DNA of 64,000 bases from Chara braunii. Its lineage: Eukaryota; Streptophyta; Charophyceae; Charales; Characeae. The stretch is taken from the NCBI GenBank assembly GCA_003427395.1, contig BFEA01000007.1:1262677-1326676 (forward strand), read 5' to 3'. The notes beneath the pieces are model-generated. The model was not told the DNA's origin. It worked only from the letters and a program-made list of their open reading frames with translations, and made no database searches. How positions within the stretch are numbered: the first letter of the stretch is position 1; the number at the start of each line of letters is the position of its first letter. Positions 20,581 through 32,331 of the stretch are shown here, piece after piece. The translations under genes and the position numbers were made by a program.

Positions 20581-21612
20581 TTTTTTTTTTCTTTTTTTTT
20601 TATTTGATCTTTTAATAATATTTTTTCAAATTTCGTTGTAGATTTTGATTTAGATTTTTTTTTCTTGAGATTCCCCCCCTTCTCACTTTTACGAGCTGCG
20701 AGTTCGCTCTGCGCCCATTCGTTTCAAAGAACGGGCTGAAGTAGATGGGATGGGCAACGTACCAGTGGACAAGTAAGTCTCTGACTTCGCCGCTGGCCTC
20801 ATGGTACTTCCATTAATAGGATAAGAAAAATCGAATGAATCTACTGCTAGAACATAGAAATATACAGTACTACATGTTTATTGCATGCGTATGTGTGTGT
20901 GTAATACACATTTCGTAAAAAATAAACTTTTTTTCAAAAAATGAACTATTTCGAATGTGAATGAATACTCTGTACATGGGCCAATAGGGAATTATGCGGC
21001 ACTTTAAGTGAGGATAAATGGTCAGTATATGAGGTGTTGATGCGGTAAATGTTGTGGTTGGGCGTTTTGAGCCCTTCGTACATGAAGAATCGTTATTAAA
21101 TGCGAATTAACACCTAAGTGTATAAAATGGGTTCGCGTCTCGTCCTGGGTAGGTACGAGGAATGACACTGCACAACATAAAACGGCAGGGGCTCTTTGTA
21201 CGACATCTTGACAATGTTGTCCTGGCTAGGTGTAAGGAACGATAGTCTGTGACACACACCACTATTCTCAATGTCGCAATGCAGACCAATCATACATCAT
21301 CATCATCGCATGGTGTGAAGGGACCTGGCGCGTACACAGGAAGAATGCGCCAGTCCCAAACATACACAGATGAAGAGGAGGGGCACTAAACGAAGAAGAG
21401 GGGAAGATGGGAATGTCATCAACACCAAGTCTTCAGTACAGGTCCCAAATAATCCCTCGTCCAATGTCTCAATCCCACTGTCAAGCCTGAATCCAAATGT
21501 CGTCAAGTCCCAAAGTCACCAATCTCTCTCTCTCGTAGTCTGCAGAGACTGAGAAGTTAGGTAGCGAGAGGGTGAGGGAGAGATGATGGACTTAGAAGAG
21601 GAAGAAGAAGAA

Positions 21613-21679
<67 letters not shown>

Positions 21680-22600
21680 AGTCCGGTACTAACCTGTGAA
21701 GGTGGCACCTGGTTGCAGGTACATCGAAGACGAAGCTGGAGCTATGGCGCCACAGGTAAGTCTCCCTCCCCGCCAACCCTCTCTCTCTTCCCAACGCTAC
21801 TCTAGCTCCTAATAGCACCCAGCGCTGAAGGCTACTCCTAACGCTACTACTACTACTGCAGCGCTCCTCCAGAGTGCTGCTGCCGAATCCTGAAGACTGC
21901 CTCCTGCCTCCTGCACATGAAGTACCCGTGAACTGCCTGGTAAGTCCCCGTGACTACCTGCAGCCTGCAGGGCAGGTCAGTTCTATATAGTGCTGGCCCG
22001 TCCGGGAGGCTCCTCTTGCCAATGCCGAAATGTGCCAGACTCTGGCGTTGAAGTTCAAACAAAGGTTGTCTTGAAACAGGCCCAAAAATGGCCTGTGCTA
22101 AACCCTGGTCTGGCGCCTTAGTTTCAGGGCAGGTCGACTTTATGAGGGCCTGAAAATGGCCCTCGTTTCCAGGCTTTTAGGCTGAAACGACACAGGGCCT
22201 GTAGGGCCCTTATTTTCCGTCTGGTCGGGCCCTGCAGGCCCGTGTGGCTACGCAGTATGCCACAGTGTGGGACCCTACGGATTGGCCGACAGGCCGAGGT
22301 CCTAACACCCGGCCCTCCTCACCTGAGATGTAAGGGTGGGTAAGTGTAGGGTCTTCCTTACGGACCGTGGAACGGAAAAACAAGTTAGGGTAAATTAATC
22401 ACCCTGGCCCAGTTAGGGCGCCCTTACGATGTAAGGATTCGTAAGTGATGTGGAACGAGGCCCTCAGAGGTAGTGGTGGCTTAAAAAAAAAAGAAAAAGG
22501 AAGAGATAGGGCTCATTGCAACCTTTCCCCTTGTCTCTGCATTCCCCTCCCTTCCCTTCTCCTTCTTCACAACAAATTACTCTGTAGAAAGCTCCCATGA
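20581..22600. other. No gene seen; (CT)n at 21619-21679
   Basis: T-rich tracts lie at 20577-20660, and a pure CT tract (one CCC interruption) at 21619-21679. GGCC-type palindromes such as GGCCTGAAAATGGCC cluster at 22080-22250 and may mark another small DNA element, but I could not find its ends. Confidence 0.4.
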
Positions 22601-22786
22601 TTAAACCACCAGTACGTTCCCCAGCCATTTTTCTGCATGCACGCTACAAGTTTTTGGGACCGGCACGGGAGCAAAATGGTTGGCAACGCCTGGCAAAAGG
22701 AGGCCCATGCTGGTTCATTTGTTCTTTGGCGTACAGGGTGTTCCCAGCCCCGGCGCAAAGTGCCTTGGAAGTACTGGTGGCTTGAA
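22601..22786. mobile_element. TTAA-ended MITE, copy a
   Basis: Terminal inverted repeats TTAAACCACCAGTACGTTCC and the inverse of TTCAAGCCACCAGTACTTCC. It is 186 bp and non-coding. The right end shares TTGAA with the left end of the next element (22782), which suggests a TTAA-like target. piggyBac-type elements duplicate TTAA; the assignment is inference. Confidence 0.6.
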
Positions 22787-22957
22787 CCGCTAGTACACGG
22801 CCCCAGCCTTGCCGAAAGCTTTTGTCGCCACAAGCAAAATTCGGAGGCGCCACGCGGCCAGGGGCGCCGTTGAAAAAAAAAATTGGCGGCCTCCGAAGTG
22901 GTGCGGGTTTCATGCTGACCCCTGTGGAGCGATGTATGGTGTGTACTGGTGCTTTAA
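22782..22957. mobile_element. TTAA-ended MITE, copy a' (abutting copy a)
   Basis: Left end TTGAACCGCTAGTACACGG; right end GTGTACTGGTGCTTTAA (inverse TTAAAGCACCAGTACAC). The ends are the same family as copy a, but the interior differs. Confidence 0.45.
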
Positions 22958-23752
22958 CCCTCCACTGTATAGCCTCCGTCAGATCCGGCATCCTACGGAA
23001 ATTTCTGGTGAATCAGGGGAGCTTCTACAGAGCATTTGTTATGAAGAAAAGGAGAAGGGGAGGGAGCAGAATCCAGCAAAAGGGGAAAGGTGCCCATTTG
23101 GATGGCCACGCCGGAGTGCATGTGCCTAGAGCACATGAGCCAATGCATATCGTGGCAGTGGAAGGTTCTTGGTGTGTTCTGGAAGGTTCTTGGTGTGTTC
23201 TGACCATCATGAGGCTTGAGCCTTGGGATTTTTTCCAAGCTCATGTTGGGTATTTCTGCTCCTTCCTCCTGAACCACTGCAGGGGAAAGACGGAAAAGCG
23301 AAAGAAGCGGCTTCCAACCTCGCAGTGGTCAAAAGAGAGTTAAAAAAGAGGGCTTTGGCAGTGGTGCCAGTGGAGTGTAATGAAGTCACAGAAGGAATGA
23401 CAGAGTGAAATTGAAAAGGGAATGCCACATGGGCATAAGACCATCTTTTCCCTAGGAGACACAAACGGAAAGAAATCGAGGAAGACAGGCACAAGGAAGG
23501 ACAGGGAGTGGCAGGAAGGAAGGAAGAAACACCAACATATGTTCTGAACCTGCGAAGGCGTGGAGGAAGGAATAAACACAAACAGATGTTCTCAATGTGT
23601 CACTTCATTTTTTTGTCAGCGACATGTGTCTGTTCATAGGGAGCACTCTCTTTTACGGTCCACTGTGCTACAGCAAGCAATCTCGCTGCCGGGTCTCAGT
23701 ACCTGACACATTCTGCAGGTGCCTGCCAGCTTAGATTTAGCAGTGGCAAAAC

Positions 23753-23815
<63 letters not shown>

Positions 23816-23816
23816 N

Positions 23817-23905
<89 letters not shown>

Positions 23906-24510
23906 AGTGCACGAGTTGCTTGGCTAGTGTGCCCCATGTAAAGCTCATTGTCCTGACTAGAGCAGAGGGAATCCGTGTAGCAATGCAGATCATGTGAGGG
24001 CAGGATGATGGCGACATGGACATCCACCTGGAGGAACAGTTGCCTGGCCGAGGCCCTCACATACTTCTGCTGAGTTCGATTGGAAAACCTATGGCACAGC
24101 AATTCTCTGTCCATCATGGCGGGTCCCGCTGAAAATACCACCCACTGTTAACCACGTGTGCCCCAAAAGTCAGTCAGTGCAATGCAGCAGAATGCCAGCT
24201 AAGGCTGGTTGGATATATTAGTATAATATTACACACGTCCCGACAATTATGAACCCCAAATCCTCCGGGCCAAACAGGGTCTGGTCACCTCCCCTCCCGT
24301 GTCAGAGGTGGGACCCCTGTCCCCATCCCTCTTCCCACTGATGTCACAGAGTGCACTTTGGAACTGCTGGACACTACAGGCACCCAACCCTCACATCACA
24401 TGCCTGCTGCCCTCTTCCTGCACAGACATCATCGACTACGTGCGCATGTTGCAGTTGAGGGCAATCAACATTACCTTGGAATACAATAACCAGTACTAAC
24501 AACCATGTAG
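22958..24510. other. No gene seen; (CT)n tract 23758-23903
   Basis: A 146-bp CT tract with an NAAAT interruption at 23816-23820 generates long Ser/Leu and Arg/Glu frames in opposite directions; these are artefacts. A short direct repeat, GAAGGTTCTTGGTGTGTTCTG, lies at about 23161 and 23181. Confidence 0.45.
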
Positions 24511-24668
24511 TTAAACCACCAGCATTTCCTAGAGAAGTGCCCGTTAACGCTCCACGATTTTAGGAAACGTACGGGCTACTACAGGAGAACCCAAATTCAT
24601 CCGACTAGAAATGTTTCTACTCTATTTTTTCCCGCGGCCCATAGCTGGGCCAAGTACTGGTGGTTTAA
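24511..24668. mobile_element. TTAA-ended MITE, copy b
   Basis: Begins TTAAACCACCAGCATTTCC and ends with the inverse of TTAAACCACCAGTACTTGG. It is 158 bp. Perfect 12-base terminal match TTAAACCACCAG; no coding content. Confidence 0.65.
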
Positions 24669-25232
24669 AATTTTGAGATATCCCTAATCCTTCTAAAAGC
24701 AAATCTGGTCCCCGTGTAACGCCCCTTTGCGGGCCCACAAGAAGCCCTAAGGGGTACTGCAAGGGGAAGCGGTGCCATTGAGGTGCAGAGGTCACTGGCG
24801 CGGCTGGGGGAGTCTGTAATTTTCTTTTGGGGATACGCCGTGGCTGAGAAATTCGGGAGTTTTATGGGTGGATGTAGCGCCTTTTACTTGTGCTTGAGGA
24901 AGCCTCCGTGACTTGGGCTCGCCAGATGTTTGAATACGAGTACATAGCTAGGCTACCAGAGAGGCCCGGGACCACTTGACCGGGCAGGACAAAAAAAAAA
25001 AAATCAAAATTAAAATATTTTTTCTTTATTTATTATTTTTTATTTGGCAATGGTTTTTAAATTTTAAGTGGTTTGAAAGTGAATGAAAAAACATGAATTT
25101 GCGTTTTTTTTTTTTAATTGTCGAATTTATCGTAACTGCCTCCCACGTACTGCAAAGTCGACGACGCGTCAGACCGGATCTTCGGGTGCTGATCGGTGTT
25201 AGATTTTGTGGGTGGAAGGCAGTGAAACGTAC
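24669..25232. other. No gene seen
   Basis: Mixed sequence with an A-run near 24991 and AT-rich DNA to about 25120. Nothing coding is recognised. Confidence 0.35.
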
Positions 25233-25345
25233 GGGCCTCACTCCACTACTCTCCAAATGTCCAAAACGAGAGTGAATGTTTCACTTCAACATGGAAAGAT
25301 TGCACCAACGTGATTTTTGTCTTTTGTGCATGTCTATAGTAACTG
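25233..25345 (+). repeat. Dispersed repeat, copy 1 (partner at 46257-46367)
   Basis: CTCACTCCACTACTCTC, CAAAACGAGAGTGAAT and TTTTGTGCATGTC blocks recur in the same order and spacing at 46257-46367. Family unknown; T-rich DNA follows both copies at some distance. Confidence 0.6.
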
Positions 25346-25951
25346 CCCGCCACTTTTTTTTTTTTTTTAAGTACACAAAGCGCGTAAACAGCAATGCCTC
25401 GAAGTCCCGAAAACATCCTCCCCCCTCCAAAAGTATGGAAATCGAGATGAACGTGAATGTCAAAGCGAAGAGATGAACGTGAATGTCAAAGTGAAAAAAA
25501 AAAAAACCAAGTGATTGACCAACAATTTCATGCAGTTCATTGGTTTGAACGTCGTAATGGGCACCACAACAAAGTGCGTCAGGCGGGGCCGTCGATGCAA
25601 AGTGCGATCTGCGGATGGCGTGTGTCACCCTCAGCAGCACGTAATAGAAAACATCACTAACGAAGTAAAATACTTCGCTAGTGGGTCCAGACCCCTGAGG
25701 CAAAAGTTGTTCACTTTATTTTTTCTGCATAACATAGTTTTTTTTTAAATTTTTTTCTTTTTTTTTTTTTTTTTTTTTTTTTGTTTTGGCTGCGACCTAC
25801 TTCGGCCCTTGCACGACTGGGCTACCTGGGCAAACAAGGTCACCCGGGCGGCCCCGCTGGTAGCCTAGGTACTAATGATTTCGTTTGAAGACCCGCCACC
25901 TCCTTTTTTTTTGGGAAAGATTGTAGGCTTGAAATTGAAAGAATTGAGGCC
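25346..25951. other. No gene seen; poly-T tract near 25738-25782
   Basis: AT-rich with a 20-bp direct repeat (GATGAACGTGAATGTCAAAG at about 25446 and 25473) and a long T run. The overlapping open frames on both strands have no recognisable feature. Confidence 0.35.
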
Positions 25952-26769
25952 ATGAATCCTCACAAACAACAAGGACTGTGGACAATAAAAAGAAGTCAGG
26001 GGTTGCAAGCTCAGCCTCTGCAGATCCCGTTACGCAACCTTCCCACTGCAAAAGCCTTTTTCCTATCTAAATTTATGATTTCCTCAGAAAAAAAAGTCAT
26101 TGACTTAGGGGGGGGGGGGGAATCTAAGATTAAAACCTACCCGTCACAAAAAATTCAGGAACATGATGCTACCTATCAAGCTCATTCTAACAACTGGGTT
26201 TTCTATGATGACGTCGCCTACACATCAACAAATGAAAAAATCAAATGGATCTGTAAGCGGCTCTCAGCCTCTAAGGGCAGTTATGAAGCAATGAATGAGG
26301 ACGGTGGACAGCGGATGCCACACATGAAGGGTGGGTCTATGTGGAAAGCACAAGGAAAGGAGAACCATCCAAAGGATGGACATGGGAAAGAGAGAGAGAG
26401 CCCAATTTGGAATCAAAACCTTCGGAGAGTTGAGTTCCACGAGAATTGGCCAGTAAGTCACAGTCACATAGTAAAGGTGCAGGGGATGTATCTCAGGGAC
26501 AAACTAGTAGTGTCATGGGTGCACGGAGTGGGACTATGCAGGACTATGTTGGTGATTCTATAGGTAATCAAAGGGGAGCAGCGCAGAGACAGTTGCCCTT
26601 GCCAACGGAAAATCCCCAAGGACAGAATTCTGCAACGAATCTAGAGGGACGAGATGCACACAGAATGGCTAGCCAAGGAACAGGATGGGTCCAAATAAGT
26701 CAGAAAAGTATGTGGAAGCCAATTAATCGCGGCCCATCAGCCAGGTCCAAATCCAGCAGAATATATTGA
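25952..26769 (+). pseudogene. Broken hydrophilic ORF, family unknown
   Basis: A 203-codon frame starts at an ATG (25952). Near 26440-26470 coding-like content appears to switch to the frame ending at 26769 (SQSHSKGAGDVSQGQTSS..., Gln/Ser/Gly-rich), so one frameshift is likely. The first part contains NNWVFYDDVAYTSTNEKIKWICKRL; the last part resembles a disordered basic tail. I recognise no domain. A LINE ORF1-like or gag-like protein is possible but not supported by a motif. Confidence 0.35.
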
Positions 26770-26894
26770 GGGCTGACTGTTTTCTTTTTAAATAGATCTC
26801 AGGGTTGATCATACGCGGATGGCTGATTGGTGGTCTTAAGAATGTTTTCGGACTCTTGGGATTCCTAGGAACTCTTCTTAGGTGGCTTCGACGC

Positions 26895-27135
26895 TGTTAT
26901 ACTCAGCGACCTGCGGCTGTTCGATGCCACAACGACGCTGGCCGGTGCTGGGGTGTTGCCCTGTGACCTGCTGACGCAGGAGTGAGGCCTGGTAGAAAGA
27001 TCTGGGGATGCTTTGGGGTGGGCATTCCACGGGACAACTAAGGGTTGCTGCTGGGACGACGCTGGTTGGAGCTGGGGTGAGTTGTGTTTCCCTGTAACCC
27101 AGCAGGATGTGGGGGTGTGAGACCTGGAAGAGCTC
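26895..27135 (-). repeat. Inverted relative of the 6932-7150 repeat units
   Basis: Reverse-complement similarity in the same order: AGGCCTCACT, GGTCACAGGGCAACACC, CCAGCACCGGCCAGCGTCGT and GGGATGCCCACCCC variants. The two loci are 20 kb apart. Confidence 0.65.
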
Positions 27136-27749
27136 GACAGGGAGTAGGAAACTGCCATTTCGTCAAAATGGACATCTTTTATTTTTTGAACGAAATTGAA
27201 ACTGAGTTTTGTGGCCGAAAACTCGTCAAAATTTGCTGTTCCTGAGGGTCCAATGTTTTACAAACGCTGGACCCCAACCTGGGGTTTGGTATGGTTGTCG
27301 GAAGACGGTGCGGCGCAGCAGCGAAAAATGACTCGCCGCAGTCAACCTCGCGCTGCGTCTAAATCGCGCCTAGGGACGTCCACAGTCATGGTCAAAGTGG
27401 ACCCTAGCACGTCGGTTGGATTTCCCCTGAGCCGAAATCAAGGGAAAGACGACGCGACAGTACGATCCTCCGGAGACCTAAATCGTCCCCGTTGGACTGG
27501 ACCGATGCGACCGTAATGGGCCAATTAGTGGGGTCCGGTCCAAACGGCACCTGAAACGGGCCGTTAGTGAGATATTCAAGTTTGACCGGACCGACACGGG
27601 CGCATAACTTGGCCAGAAAAGGAACGGCCCTAAGAAGTCATATAGATGAACAACCAGGCCCGAGTAATTAAGATAGGGTCATGTGCTATTTTTAGCACGG
27701 GACTGACTGTTCGTCTCCCAAAGTCGGGCCTGCACCAGTCCCGTTCTAC
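27136..27749. other. No gene seen
   Basis: Sequence between the repeat and the truncated end of gypsy element 2. It has a GGTCCGGTCCAAACGG-type palindromic flavour near 27531. The 106-codon frame at 27196-27516 has no recognised domain. Confidence 0.35.
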
Positions 27750-27756
27750 TGACTCG

Positions 27757-28617
27757 CTAGAAAGGACGCTCTACTTCCATTGGTACTATCGTGTTTGGTC
27801 CCCGTATTGGGGCGCGATCAGCGGCACAGACCAGACAGTTGGCGACAATGTATTTGACATCATCCCGTCGGTTCTGGTCTACAGTTGCCTCCGTGACACG
27901 TATCGCGAAATGAGCGGCCTGTTCTTCGTGAGCAGATCGGATCCAATCATATCTCTGGAATGGATGGGGAACCGTCAACCACGAACCCGATCCGTCAGTT
28001 TTACGCTTTTCCAAATGACCGTTGATCCATCGATAGTCCCGAGATCTCTCGATCGCCCTACGTCTGTCGCGTTTGGTGAGGTGACCCAATGATAATCCCG
28101 CTAATTTCGCCAATAAAATTTTATTCGTCCAAACCTCCGCTCGTCGGTATTTTTCGTCGTATTCAGGGCTGTCCGTACGGGCGGCCTCAAATCGAACCTC
28201 CGTGGAGAGTTTGTTCGTTCTACACAGGGGGCACCTCCACTCTTTGCTACTCGTCTGATATCGAACACAGGCCATGTGCGCACGATTGACACACGTGGCA
28301 CATTCTACCCAGTCGACAAACCCGGTTTCAAAAGGATGGCAGTCGACCCCATAAGCCCGTGCAATGCACGTGCAAAAACAATAGAAATTATCGGGGAGGG
28401 TGGCAAAGAAAGTTGAGGACGTGAGAGGGGCAAAATTAGTAGGAGATGAAGGGGTTGTGGAGGCAGATGGGGTAGTGATGATGACAGAGGAAGAGAGATG
28501 AGACCGAATTGTGGAGAGGGTAGAATTAGTCGTATTGATCCTTGTGTCACTTACTGTTTGGACAAGATCTCCACTTGGCCGTACCGAGGTCCGATATCCT
28601 GTTCGGGTTCGTTCCAC
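27757..28617 (-). pseudogene. PHD finger plus truncated integrase N-terminus, element 2
   Basis: A 286-codon frame. Residues 1-77: Ser/Thr/Pro-rich linker. Residues 78-134 (28216-28386): a PHD-type finger with C80, C82, W103, C106-x2-C109, H114-x2-C117, W127, C129-x2-C132. The first pair is C-x-C here but C-x2-C in element 1. Residues 155-226: a conserved pre-integrase segment (RRAEVWT, RDYRWINGHLEK, VPHPF). H230-x5-H236 and C261-x2-C264 form the integrase zinc site. A TAG replaces the Gln codon after ERPF, and homology ends shortly after. The start is a GTG in a frame different from the RNase H frame, so the true junction is unclear. Confidence 0.75.
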
Positions 28618-28796
28618 GGAATCACTTCCTCACTCTTTGGAACTTTCTCAGGCCGGTGCAGCCGTGTTAGTCCGTCCGCATTACCGTGTCTCTCGTGCTT
28701 CCGATGACGAATGTCAAATTCCATGCTCTGCAGCACCGTTGCCCATCGCCCGATCATGCCCGAGTAATCCTTCGATTTCTTCAGAGCCAACAGGGG
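28551..28796 (-). pseudogene. RNase H C-terminus, element 2
   Basis: Directly follows the RT/RNase H frame after a stop next to LVTDH. It contains LLALKKSKDYSGMIGRW, FDIRHRKHERHGNADGLTRLHRP and IPWNEPEQDIGPRYGQVEIL. The last block is conserved in element 1 (IPWKEPES..GPKYGQV). It overlaps the PHD frame by roughly 66 bases in another frame. Confidence 0.75.
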
Positions 28797-30626
28797 CTAA
28801 TGATCAGTTACCAGGGTGAACTTTCGCCTGTACAGGTAAGCACGAAAGTGACTGATTCCCCAGAGAGCCGCGTAGCATTCTCCCGTTGGAGCGGCGTAGT
28901 TGCGCTTGCAAGCGGGCACCGATTTGAACGCATACTCCACCACACTCTCGAGTCCGCTTGGTCCCACCTGGGCAAGGATCGCCGAAATTGCCTCTGGCTG
29001 CCAGTCAGTGATGATAACAAACGGTTTTTCGGGATCCGGTCTTATAAGGACCGGAGCCGAAATGAGAGCGGCCTTGAGTTTGGAAAACGCTTGATCGCAC
29101 TCCAGCGTACAGATCAACGGCTGATCTTTGCGCAGCAGATTTGTGAGGGGTCCCGCAATCTCCGCGAAGCCCTTGATAAATCTTCGGTAGTACGAGGCCA
29201 GGCCCAGAAAGGCACGAACTTGCGTAATATTTGTAGGCACCGGCGCATCCCTGACAGCTGCCACCTTTTGCGGCTCCGGTTGGAGTCCCTTGTCTGTCAC
29301 CACGTGTCCCAAGAAGGAAATGGTGGTAAGAAAAAACAGACACTTCTCAAGCGCCACTTTGAAACCCGCATCTCGTAACGCGTGCAGTGCCCATTCGATG
29401 TGCTGCACGTGTCCCTCGTAGGAACTCGAATACACCAAGATGTCATCCATGTACACAATCACGCAGTAGTTGATGATGCTCTGCGCCAAACGAGTCTTCC
29501 GTACGAAGTTTTGAAAAAACATGTTCATGGCTCGCTGGAAGGTCGCGGGGGCGTTGCAGATACTCATCGGACATCGAATCCACTGCCACGTACCCTCGAA
29601 AAGCACAAACGCTGTTTTCAGACGATCTTCTTCTCGAACAAAAAGATGATGGAACCCATGGCGAACATCAAATTTGCTGAAAAATCGAGCACTCCCAATC
29701 GCATCCAACAACTCATCAATCCGGGGGAGGGGGTACACATCTTTGATCGTGATATCATTCAGCTTTCGATAATCAATGCAAATGCGAATCCCTCCGGCCT
29801 TTTTAGGCACGATTACTACGGGAAAAGACCAGGGACCTATTGCGGGTTCGATCCATCCATTAGCTTCGAACTCTTTAATCCACTGAAAAGCGATCGCTCG
29901 TTGAGCTGGCGAGTATCGATAAGGGACGCAGCTAATGGGTGGGTGGTCTCCCGTAAGAATGGCATGCTCGATCACATTAGTTAAGCCGATGTCATTATCG
30001 TGTATGCTCAATACTTCTGCGTAACCATTTAACACACAGATTAACGACTTCCGAAGTTCCACGGGAACGTGACTCGGTAGGGTGATTGTTGATTCCCTGG
30101 AAATCTTAAGGGACATATCGACCCAATCAACCGGCCGTTCCCGCCGATCATAGACACTAGAGAAAACTGAACTACTGGTGCGAACAGAGAAGACAGTGGT
30201 TATCATCTGGGACTCAACGGGGTTGATCATCTCTGTTTCTTTGGTTTCAGCATCAGTCTCTGAACCAACCGAGGTCGATTCCACAGTTAGCCCCGTTAGG
30301 TCCGTCATTTCTTGCATCAGATCAGGTACATCACTGACCGGTGCTTCCGCCTCTTGTTTAATCAAGTCAATGGTGGCTCCTGTCGTTAGTAACGATCTGG
30401 GCGGAAAAACAGAAACATCCAAGTACTGTTCCGTTTTTTTATAACGCGTTCGTAAGGAGAGAGCTCCTTCGTACAAGGTGTAAGGGGGTTCCAAATCATC
30501 GGCCAGATCAAATACTTGTAATATGGGTTCCCCGAGCAGGACTGAAGGACTAACTTGGGTTATCGGAGGCGCAAGCGCGCTGTCTCCTGAATCCACGTGG
30601 AAGCTTCGGGCAATAACAGGGCACAC
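28797..30626 (-). pseudogene. pol: RT and RNase H polyprotein segment, element 2
   Basis: A 609-codon open frame, the longest in the window. An N-terminal connector (GEPILQVFDLADDLEPPYTLYEG) is shared with element 1. RT motifs: VVIVPKKAGGIRICIDYRKLN, FFSKFDVRHGFHH, TAFVLFEGTWQWIRCPM, YMDD, FLGHVV, FLGLASYYRRF. RNase H follows: FVIITDWQPEAISAILAQ, GECYAALWG, FTLVTDH, then a stop. The frame is intact across the whole RT, so this segment decayed later than the rest or was read from a good template. Confidence 0.9.
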
Positions 30627-31200
30627 TTGGAATTATTTGGGAATTTCGTGTTCGAAAAGTTCGACTAGGCGCTTCCATTCATCTTTGCTAGGCAGCTCTT
30701 CTTCGTATTCCTGTTCCCCGATTCCACTATCGACGTCTGAGGAAGAACACTCCTCAGGATTAATGTATCGAATCATCCCTATTTGGGCCGTGTTAGGGGT
30801 TCATTTTATCGTTCGGGTGGAAATTCGCAAGGGAACAGTTTGAGGCTTTCCCCCAGTTTGCGTGAGCACTAGTTGTTTCGAATCGAAATGCAATCGTGCG
30901 TCCACCGCCATCGCCCAAGGCAATCCCAACAACACGGAATAGCAACGCACATCTATTACGAGCGCGTTGACGAGGACGTGCACTCGTCCGACCTTTACAA
31001 CCACATTCTCAATAATGCCTACGATGTTAATTGCTTCCTCGTCGGCTGAGACATAATTGTCTTTGCTAGATTGAGGAAGAATGGATCCAAGTCGTCCTGT
31101 CTTTTATACCGTATCTAAGGATATGGCCACTGCAGAAGACCCTGTGTCGATAAGGGCGTTAAACGGCTTGCCCAAAACTTCACAATCACACTCCGCGCTC
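30627..31200 (-). pseudogene. Retropepsin-type protease and connector, element 2
   Basis: The catalytic motif NALIDTGSSAVAIS (D-T-G) lies near 31125-31165. After a stop, the same strand carries VVVKVGRVHVLVNALVIDV and LLGLPWAMAVDARLHF, the C-terminal strand/helix of retropepsin (open frame 30801-31004). An acidic connector (EECSSSDVDSGIGEQEYEEE) follows. At least two stops are present. It cuts the polyprotein. Confidence 0.75.
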
Positions 31201-31344
31201 TTCCACAATACCGGTCGTGCTTGTACGCTCGATCTTTCCTGGTGGATTAGATGGGTGAGGAAACTGAGGTGCGTATCCTGGTGCAGGCGGGGAAGGCAAG
31301 AGTGGAAATGTCACAGGAGCAGGTCGAGCAGGGGCCGGGTTAGG

Positions 31345-32258
31345 CTAGATTAGTCTGCTCATTATCTGTTCCATCCGCTCCATATGAGCGGCCTGCATTT
31401 GGATCAAGTTGCTCATCCATTCGGACTGCTTGGTGGTGGCCGTATGGATCATCTGGGNAAGATGTAAGTTGGTTATGGCTGGCGAGGGGGGTTCGGATGA
31501 GATTCCGCTTTTGACTGTCGCGATCGGTTGATTCGCCGGGGGAGAGGAAAACGAAACAGGCGGATTATCGGAAACGATCCCATCGGGAAGGTCATGGTCG
31601 GGGCGGGGGTAGAATCGTTCTACTGCGAGCAGCCACGATCGCCTTTTAGCCGCTACATCTCGTATGGTATCTGTGATATCCTCGTCTCCCTTACTGATAT
31701 ATTTTTTTGTATCAGCCAAGTCCAGCTCCAACGCTTTAGCGATGATAGCCGATAACTGGTGTGTCTTCGGCAGGACCTTTTCTGTAATTTCCCTTTCAAC
31801 GTCGGACTTCGTAGGTGATCGATAAACAGATCTCGAGCGGATTTCTCGTCTCGCCCAGATTTGTCGAACGTGGTTTGAAATCGATCCACGAAATCGGGCA
31901 ATAATTCCCCTGGTCCTTGTGGCCGTGTTTTGAGCACGTACCAGGCGGCATCTTCGCTGACCGTATCGAATCGGGCCAATAAGGCTTGTTTGAAATTATT
32001 CCAATCTACCCACATATGCTTTCTAAACCAGTCATGTGATGTATTGCGGAGTAGCAAGGTAAGAACGAGGGGAAGATCACCCGCGCTGTAGCCTTGAGCT
32101 TCAACAACTTCCAACCAAGCCTCATGATGGGTATGGTTGGGGAAGAAGGGGAAAGGGGCAGGAATGCTAACGATCACTCTAGTAGCGTCTGCCATTGGCA
32201 TGGCGGGTGCAACCGCACCAGATTGAGACCTGGTCACTGAGCGATCTCGACGAGTCAC
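31345..32258 (-). pseudogene. gag: gag of element 2, frameshifted
   Basis: 31653-32258 encodes the capsid part: NHTHHEAWLEVVEAQGY, HDWFRKHMWVDWNNFKQALLARFD, LPDFVDRFQTTFDKSG and DLFIDHLRSP, matching the order of blocks in element 1. Near 31730 the frame shifts to 31345-31731, which has a Pro/Ser-rich linker and a C-terminal helix rich in Met/Gln/Glu, a probable coiled coil. One base in it (31458) is N. I could not find a CCHC knuckle between the coiled coil and the protease, so that portion seems deleted. Confidence 0.75.
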
Positions 32259-32318
32259 TTGAGGACTTCTCCTACCTCTCGCCAGTTAGACTCACTATCA
32301 TCAGAACCGACACGTGTC

Positions 32319-32331
32319 GGCTCCGATACCA
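32319..32331 (-). promoter_or_regulatory. Primer-binding site of gypsy element 2
   Basis: On the minus strand TGGTATCGGAGCC follows GGCGTGAGGT, exactly as in element 1. Match to the initiator tRNA-Met 3' end with one mismatch to the usual plant site. Confidence 0.8.

Noticed and set aside
20577-20665. Spliced host gene downstream of the integrase
   Set aside because: A donor-like AGGTAAGT and TTGTAG acceptor are present, but no coding exon follows that I can support.
23634-24023. 129-codon Arg/Glu-repeat frame (and the Ser/Leu frame opposite)
   Set aside because: Artefact of the CT microsatellite with an ambiguous base.
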